Positions 60,560 through 64,000 of a DNA stretch of 64,000 nt are shown piece after piece. This DNA comes from Haematococcus lacustris (lineage: Eukaryota > Chlorophyta > Chlorophyceae > Chlamydomonadales > Haematococcaceae), in assembly GCA_030144725.1 (NCBI GenBank), contig JASKMD010000030.1:1336525-1400524 (forward strand), given 5' to 3'. Below the pieces are notes generated by a model. That model made no database searches and was not told where the DNA came from. It was given only the letters and a program-made list of their open reading frames with translations. The first letter of the stretch is position 1. The number at the start of each line of letters is the position of its first letter. A program made the position numbers and the translations under genes.

Positions 60560-60869
60560 GTCAGACCGCAGCCCACTGGGAAGGGCCGGCAGCTTCAAGA
60601 CGCACAGCGCTATGTGCATATGGCAGGCTGACATAGGTCACTGGTGTGGCTGAAGCCATTCCCCTTTGTCCCTGGTCTGATGTCTGATGATGGTGGTGAT
60701 GATTGTTGTGAGTATGATAGACATGTGGCGGTGATGGTGATGGTAGAGAGGTGATGATGATGGTAACGGTGGTGATGATGTCATGTCGGACCATTAGCTG
60801 CAGGCTGCAGGATGGTGCAGCACGGCAGGCTGTTGTGGAGCCTGCTGAGGGATGGTGGCAGGTCATGGC

Positions 60870-61129
60870 TGTTAAGATTGCACGGGCAGACGACGACACC
60901 AGTTCAGGGTTTTACACAGATCTGCCATAACAGGCTGGCGCATAGCAAGCGCCTACCTGTTAAGATTGCACGGGCAGACGACGACACCAGTTCAGGGTGC
61001 CGTACTCTGCCTGGTAACTGCCATATATCAAGCAGTCACACTCGTACACTCTTCGGCTAGGCCGCTGGCACACGCCCTACAATCCCGGTGCTCTAATTCA
61101 ACTGCACCGGGAGGGCAAGCTTTCTAACA
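60870..61129 (-). repeat. Copia-2 3' LTR
   Basis: On the minus strand it starts TGTTAGAAAGC and ends CTTAACA, 260 bp. It contains two copies of an ACCCTGAACTGGTGTCGTCG block, paralleling the duplication in the Copia-1 LTR. GAGTGGGAG precedes it as a purine tract. Confidence 0.85.
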
Positions 61130-61323
61130 CTCCCACTCAGTGACCTAGCCAAGAGTTTGACCAGGTCTGTGCTCAACTGCAAAGCATCAAACAACTGCTG
61201 TTTAATCAGGCATACAAACCTGTGCGACTGTGCTACTCCATCAACGCTACTCACAACCCAGTCCTGAGAGGGCATACAGGCTGGGCATAGCAGACTGTTT
61301 CAGGCAGACATGCCTGTGTCTGC

Positions 61324-63515
61324 TTATGAGCTGAAAACTCCACACCCCTGCTTCCCAGCGTTAAACTTCACTGCTGCCAAGGGCTTGGTAAAGATGTCTG
61401 CCAGCATGCTGTCAGTGTGGCAGTAGCTGAAGGCAACCTCTCCTCTGGTGATGCGCTCTCTGACAAAGTGATGATGCACGTCAATGTGCTTGGCACGTGC
61501 AGTTGCCATGGGGTTGTGGAGCAGCTGCAGGGCTGCTTGATTGTCACAGCTCATCTGCACACACCTTGCTTCCAGCTGCAGGTCTCTCATTAGCTTTCGC
61601 AGCCACAGGGCTTCTTTGGTTGCACTGGAGGCTGCCATGTACTCAGCTTCAGCTGTAGACATAGCCACAGTTGGCTGTAGTCTGCTGGACCAGCTGATTG
61701 CACCACCATTCAAGGTGAAGAGGTAGCCTGTTGTGCTCCTGGCTGTATCCTTGTCACCAGCATAGTCTGCATCAGTGAATCCCTGCAGGCCTGTGACTCC
61801 ACCGAAAAGAAGTCCTTGCTCAGAGGTCCCTTTGAGGTAACACAGGACAGTGCAGGCAGCGGCCCAATGCTGCTTGGTGGGGGCAGACATGTGCCTGGCC
61901 AGGGCACCCACAGAAAAAGCTATGTCAGGCCGTGTGCAGCATGACAGGTAAAGAAGGCTTCCTACCAAGGCACTATAGTGATGCACAGATGTGTCCAGAG
62001 CTTCCCCTTCCCTGACTAACTTGACTGCTGAAGCCATGGGTAGAGTCTTGCTGTGTGCATTAGACATGCTGTGTGTTGTGACCAGCTCATGGATGAGCTT
62101 TTGCTGGCTGATCAGGATTGTGCCCTCAGCTCTGTCCCTGACAAGCTGCATGCCCAGAAAACACCTTGCCTCTCCCAGGTCCTTCAGTTTGAACACTGAG
62201 GAGAGCTTCTGCTTGACATGGGCCAGGCCTGTGGTGTCCCCCTGCTGTGTGCACAGGAGGCAATCATCCACGTAGACCAGCAGGTAGATTGTGCCTGATG
62301 GTAAGTGCAAAGTAAACAAAGCAGGATCAGCCTCAGATGACTTGAAGTTCATGGCAAGGAGCTCTTCGCAAAGCCTGGCATGCCACGCCCTGGGTGCCTG
62401 CCTCAGACCATACAGGGCTTTATGCAGGCGACAAACAGTGTTGCTGCTGCCCTCCCGGAAACCCTCTGGCTGCTGGACATAGATGACCTCATGCTCTTCA
62501 AGCACTCCATTCAGGAAAGCTGTCTCAAAGTCCAGCTGGTGCACTTCCATGTTCTCTGATGCTGCCTTAGCAAGCAGGGCTCTCAGTGTGGTGTGCTTGC
62601 TGACGGGAGCATAAACATCTCCTACATCCACACCTGATTGTTGAAAGTACCCCTTAGCCACTAGCCTGGCCTTGTACCGTTCGACATTCCCTGCGGCATC
62701 ACGCTTCACTTTTAGTACCCATTTTGTAGGCAAGACACGTGCATTTGCAGGGCGCTCTTCAAGTGACCATGTTTGGTTTGAGTGCAGGGAGGCCAGCTCA
62801 GCATTCATGGCCTCAATCCACATGTCTGCCTGAGGGCTGGCCAAAGCCTCCGCCACAGTGGGTGTGTCATTGACAGGAGAGTCTGACACATTCGTGGCAA
62901 ACAAGTGAGAGTCCCTGAGCTTCTCAGGCAGGTGCCTCTCTCTGGATGGGTTGCGCCGTGGCACGGGTGCAGCAGGTGCTTCAGGTGAGGCAGATCGTGG
63001 AATGGGTGCAGCAGGCATGGGCGCAGAGGGGCGTACTGCTGGAGCTGTCGGTCTTGCTGTTGCTGCTGCAGGGATCAGAGAAACACGAAGAGCAGGCTGC
63101 GCCAGGCCTGGTCTGGCTGCTGCTGCTCTGACTGCTGCTGGTGCTGCAGCTGCTGCAGCTGCTGGTGCTGTTGTTGGTGCTGCAGCTAATGCTGCAGGTT
63201 CAGGTGCTGATTGCGCTGCAGGTGCTGCTGCAGGTGCTGCAGTTGGTATGACTGGCTGTGCTCCCACTGTCGCCCTGGCCAAAGGCATGGGTCGAAGGCT
63301 AAACCTGCCTATTCCAGGTCTGGGTAGTCTGCCAATGAGCTCTAGTTGCTGTTGCTGCCACATGTGGGAGCCTGGCTCATATCTGGCGGTAAGGCTGACT
63401 TGCTCGAGCATCCAGATCTGGCTCGCTGAGTGGAGAGTCAGGTCTGCTGCTGTCTTGTTGTGCCTCAATTCTGTCCAAGGGTCTGGACTGTGGTTGTTGT
63501 GCACTGCTGCCTGGC

Positions 63516-63564
<49 letters not shown>

Positions 63565-64000
63565 CACTGTCGTCAGAGCCACTGCTGCTGGTCTGTTGCA
63601 GACTGTTGCCCCCCTCAGCAGGGGCTGCTGGCTCAGAGGGGTTGATGGGGCTGGGTGGGAGGGGTAACAGGAGCACAGGCTGGGCTGGCTGGTTCTGCAG
63701 GCGCACAGGCTGTAGTACAGACAGCTCATCAAATACAATATCTTTGCTGCAGGTCTCTCTGCCATCAACCTGGACTAAGTAGGCTTTGGAGCCAGGTTGG
63801 TAGCCAATGAATAGGCCTTCCACTGCCTTGGGCTGTAGCTTGCTGCGCTTCTGGTCAGGCACATGGAGCCATACCCTGCACCCAAACACCCTGAGTCCTG
63901 ACAGGTCAGGCTTGACACCATAGAAGGCTTCCCAGGGTGTGAGTGGCTGACCTGACACAGGCAGGAGGCATCTGATGTAGTTGGCATACTTGACTGCATG
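61324..64000 (-). pseudogene. Copia-2 Pol: integrase C-terminus, reverse transcriptase and RNase H, frameshifted
   Basis: The minus strand encodes the integrase tail (SGQPLTPWEAFYGVKPDLSG), a Ser-rich linker, then reverse transcriptase (DFETAFLNGVLEEHE, YVDDCLLCTQQGD) and RNase H (TDADYAGDKDTARS, DIFTKPLAAV) to a stop at 61,324. The integrase frame (ending near 63,377) and the reverse-transcriptase frame (from about 63,420) differ by one register at DSPLSEPDLDA/EQVSLTARYEPG. Copia-1 is continuous there. I read this as a one-base frameshift that disables this copy. The gag, protease and integrase core lie outside the window. Confidence 0.88.

Larger units (their letters stand above)
60870..64000 (-). 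mobile_element. Second Copia retrotransposon (Copia-2), partial, minus strand
   Basis: The 3' LTR is at 60,870-61,129 and the pol region extends beyond the right edge of the window. It is related to Copia-1 throughout but with many differences, so it represents another subfamily. ATGGC at 60,865-60,869 should be its target duplication; the partner lies outside. It sits just downstream of an ATG18 exon. Confidence 0.9.

Overview
The window looks like nuclear DNA of a green alga, probably of the Chlamydomonadales/Volvocales. The reasons are many short GT-AG introns in GC-rich genes, a TGTAA polyadenylation signal, a Copia element with a half-tRNA primer site as described for Drosophila copia and Volvox Osser, abundant CTG/CAG repeats, and two recognisable exons of an autophagy gene of the ATG18/WIPI family. 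Nearly everything else is mobile DNA, inserted one element into another. No rRNA, tRNA or CRISPR locus was seen.

Left part (1-26,050). A LINE on the minus strand (LINE-A) is split in two. Its endonuclease remnant and reverse transcriptase lie at 14,447-18,145 and its C-terminal PHD finger at 1-257. Between them sits a complete 14.2-kb CACTA/EnSpm-type transposon (260-14,444) with 1.2-kb terminal inverted repeats that are mostly a 12-bp minisatellite. Removing it with one copy of its AA target duplication rejoins the LINE reading frame. The transposon carries two divergent genes separated by 163 bp: a 12-exon Tnp2-like transposase (minus) and a roughly 19-exon gene (plus) joining a Ulp1/C48 cysteine protease, a coiled coil and a probable 2-oxoglutarate/Fe(II) oxygenase with an RGG tail. 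From 18,250 to 25,347 lies a decayed paralogue of the second gene. It is interrupted by a non-autonomous LTR retrotransposon with apparently identical 393-bp LTRs, and by a solo CACTA end. Arrays of a palindromic 16-mer lie inside and behind it.

Middle part (26,050-47,470). This part is poor in recognisable genes. It holds a large inverted-repeat element (27,670-31,420) with an unrecognised gene, and exons of a second unrecognised gene, part of which is duplicated as two 1.15-kb direct repeats (33,416-34,570 and 42,746-43,899). Between the repeats is a 7.2-kb CTG/CCCCTG low-complexity array.

Right part (47,471-64,000). One inverted-repeat element contains an uninterrupted run of 173 CTG units. 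The C-terminal region of a second LINE (LINE-B, minus strand) follows, interrupted by three insertions: a TCAGG-type element, an element with 25-bp inverted repeats and 4-bp duplications, and a complete Copia element. Each removal restores the LINE frame exactly. Two ATG18 exons follow (60,182-60,559), then a second, frameshifted Copia on the minus strand that runs off the window.

The genes do not form one pathway. The strongest candidate for something new is the two-gene CACTA transposon whose partner protein joins a SUMO-protease fold to a dioxygenase fold, together with its decayed paralogue.
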